Shown: positions 63,601 to 64,000 of the stretch, piece by piece
Layout of the letters: the number at the start of each line of letters is the position of its first letter
How positions within the stretch are numbered: the first letter of the stretch is position 1
Assembly: GCF_030413615.1 (NCBI RefSeq)
Contig: NZ_CP129236.1
Coordinates: forward strand, 2,650,001 to 2,714,000
DNA length: 64,000 nt
Source of the DNA: Planococcus shixiaomingii
GTDB taxonomy: Bacteria; Bacillota; Bacilli; Bacillales_A; Planococcaceae
Direction: 5' to 3'
Notes under the pieces: generated by a model
Databases searched by the model: none
The model's input: the letters and a program-made list of their open reading frames with translations, nothing else
Told to the model about the DNA's origin: nothing
Made by a program: the position numbers and the translations under genes

Positions 63601-64000
63601 CTACTTAATAGCAACGTGAAAGTTCCTGTCTTTTTTATGGAGTTGATAAAACGAAACCATATCCGGCATGGTTTTCAGAAAATCCGCACACTTGATGCCA
63701 CTGCCTGAAAGCAGTCGTTTGGCATTTCGAGTGTCAAAAGAAGCATGCCACGTTAAATAATCCAACGTTTCTGCCTCTACACCGAGTATCTTGCGAACGG
63801 ACGATAGGCCGAGCGAAGCTGCGGCCAGTTTATGAGGAATCCGGCTTTTCGGCGCTTTTCCTGTCATCTGAACAACCATGGAACGATAGACTTCTTCTAC
63901 GGGATGAGGGTTTGGATCCGTTAAATGGACCGTCTCTCCTGCCGCTTCTTTTAATGTACTCAAGTAAACAGAGGCATCTATAATATAATCGACAGGCACT
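63601..64000 (-). CDS. C-terminal part of an SDR / NAD-dependent epimerase-type protein
   Basis: The frame runs off the right edge, so only the last 133 residues are seen. The segment begins with VDYIIDASVYLSTL, then HLTDPNPHPVEEVYRSMVVQ, matching the substrate-binding C-terminal half of extended short-chain dehydrogenases (male-sterility / thioester-reductase type). The NAD-binding half is outside the window. Substrate unknown. The GTG at 63999 is probably internal rather than the start. Confidence 0.7.
   Translation of the reverse strand, partial: VPVDYIIDASVYLSTLKEAAGETVHLTDPNPHPVEEVYRSMVVQMTGKAPKSRIPHKLAAASLGLSSVRKILGVEAETLDYLTWHASFDTRNAKRLLSGSGIKCADFLKTMPDMVSFYQLHKKDRNFHVAIK

Overview
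The window reads as a chromosomal segment of a low-to-moderate GC Firmicute of the Bacillales. Gene order follows the Bacillus subtilis cta/pyc/ftsW/yla, ykt, pdh, def-ykr-rnjA, yku-dap and sigI-ykoY neighbourhoods. Together with the intergenic repeats and the divergence of the proteins, this suggests the Planococcaceae (Planococcus or a close relative). The genus is an inference. There are no rRNA, tRNA, CRISPR, prophage or transposase genes. Nearly all genes are core housekeeping, with clear Shine-Dalgarno sites and intrinsic terminators.

Layout. 1-6.7 kb: divergent heme A genes (ctaB partial, ctaA), then pyruvate carboxylase, ftsW and ylaN. 6.9-14.4 kb: small conserved genes (YlaL-, YlaI-, YlaH- and YlaF-like), typA, an inositol-phosphatase family enzyme, yktB and yktA, and a nitronate monooxygenase-like flavoprotein. 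14.5-22 kb: a SpeA-type decarboxylase, a lipoprotein polysaccharide deacetylase and the pdhABCD operon with a near-consensus sigma-A promoter. 22-27.5 kb: ykyA, def, ykrA, an isolated 23-codon gene, rpoY-rnjA and ktrC. 28.2-32.6 kb: a polyamine ABC operon led by an XRE-cupin regulator. 32.6-33.9 kb: an MFS efflux gene.

33.9-45.7 kb is one tightly overlapping minus-strand block of eight genes: a large secreted/membrane protein, an ABC-ATPase, an ABC-2 permease, a coiled-coil protein with a long Gly-Gln tract, a MoxR AAA+ ATPase, a DUF58 protein and two membrane VWA proteins. This is the best candidate here for an uncharacterised multi-protein machine, probably working at the cell envelope. A second, smaller MoxR-DUF58-DUF4129 cluster lies at 53.9-57.2 kb.

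46.5-53.7 kb carries dapL-dapH (lysine/peptidoglycan precursor), ccpC, an EmrB/QacA-type exporter, the c-di-AMP receptor darB, fadH, ykyB and a hydroxyisobutyrate dehydrogenase relative. 57-64 kb carries a CPBP protease, a MarR regulator, a KtrD potassium channel subunit, sigI-rsgI, a TerC-family Mn exporter under a yybP-ykoY Mn riboswitch, and a truncated SDR/epimerase.

Two gene-free stretches (about 12.5-13.1 kb and 45.7-46.5 kb) hold related long imperfect palindromes. They share a 36-bp block matching at 35 positions in inverted orientation, a common compound hairpin, and terminal inverted repeats of about 20 bp that abut intrinsic terminators. They look like non-autonomous MITE-like elements. 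Regulatory links seen include Mn control of the exporter, probable c-di-AMP links (KtrC, KtrD, DarB, Pyc), and auto-control of SigI/RsgI.
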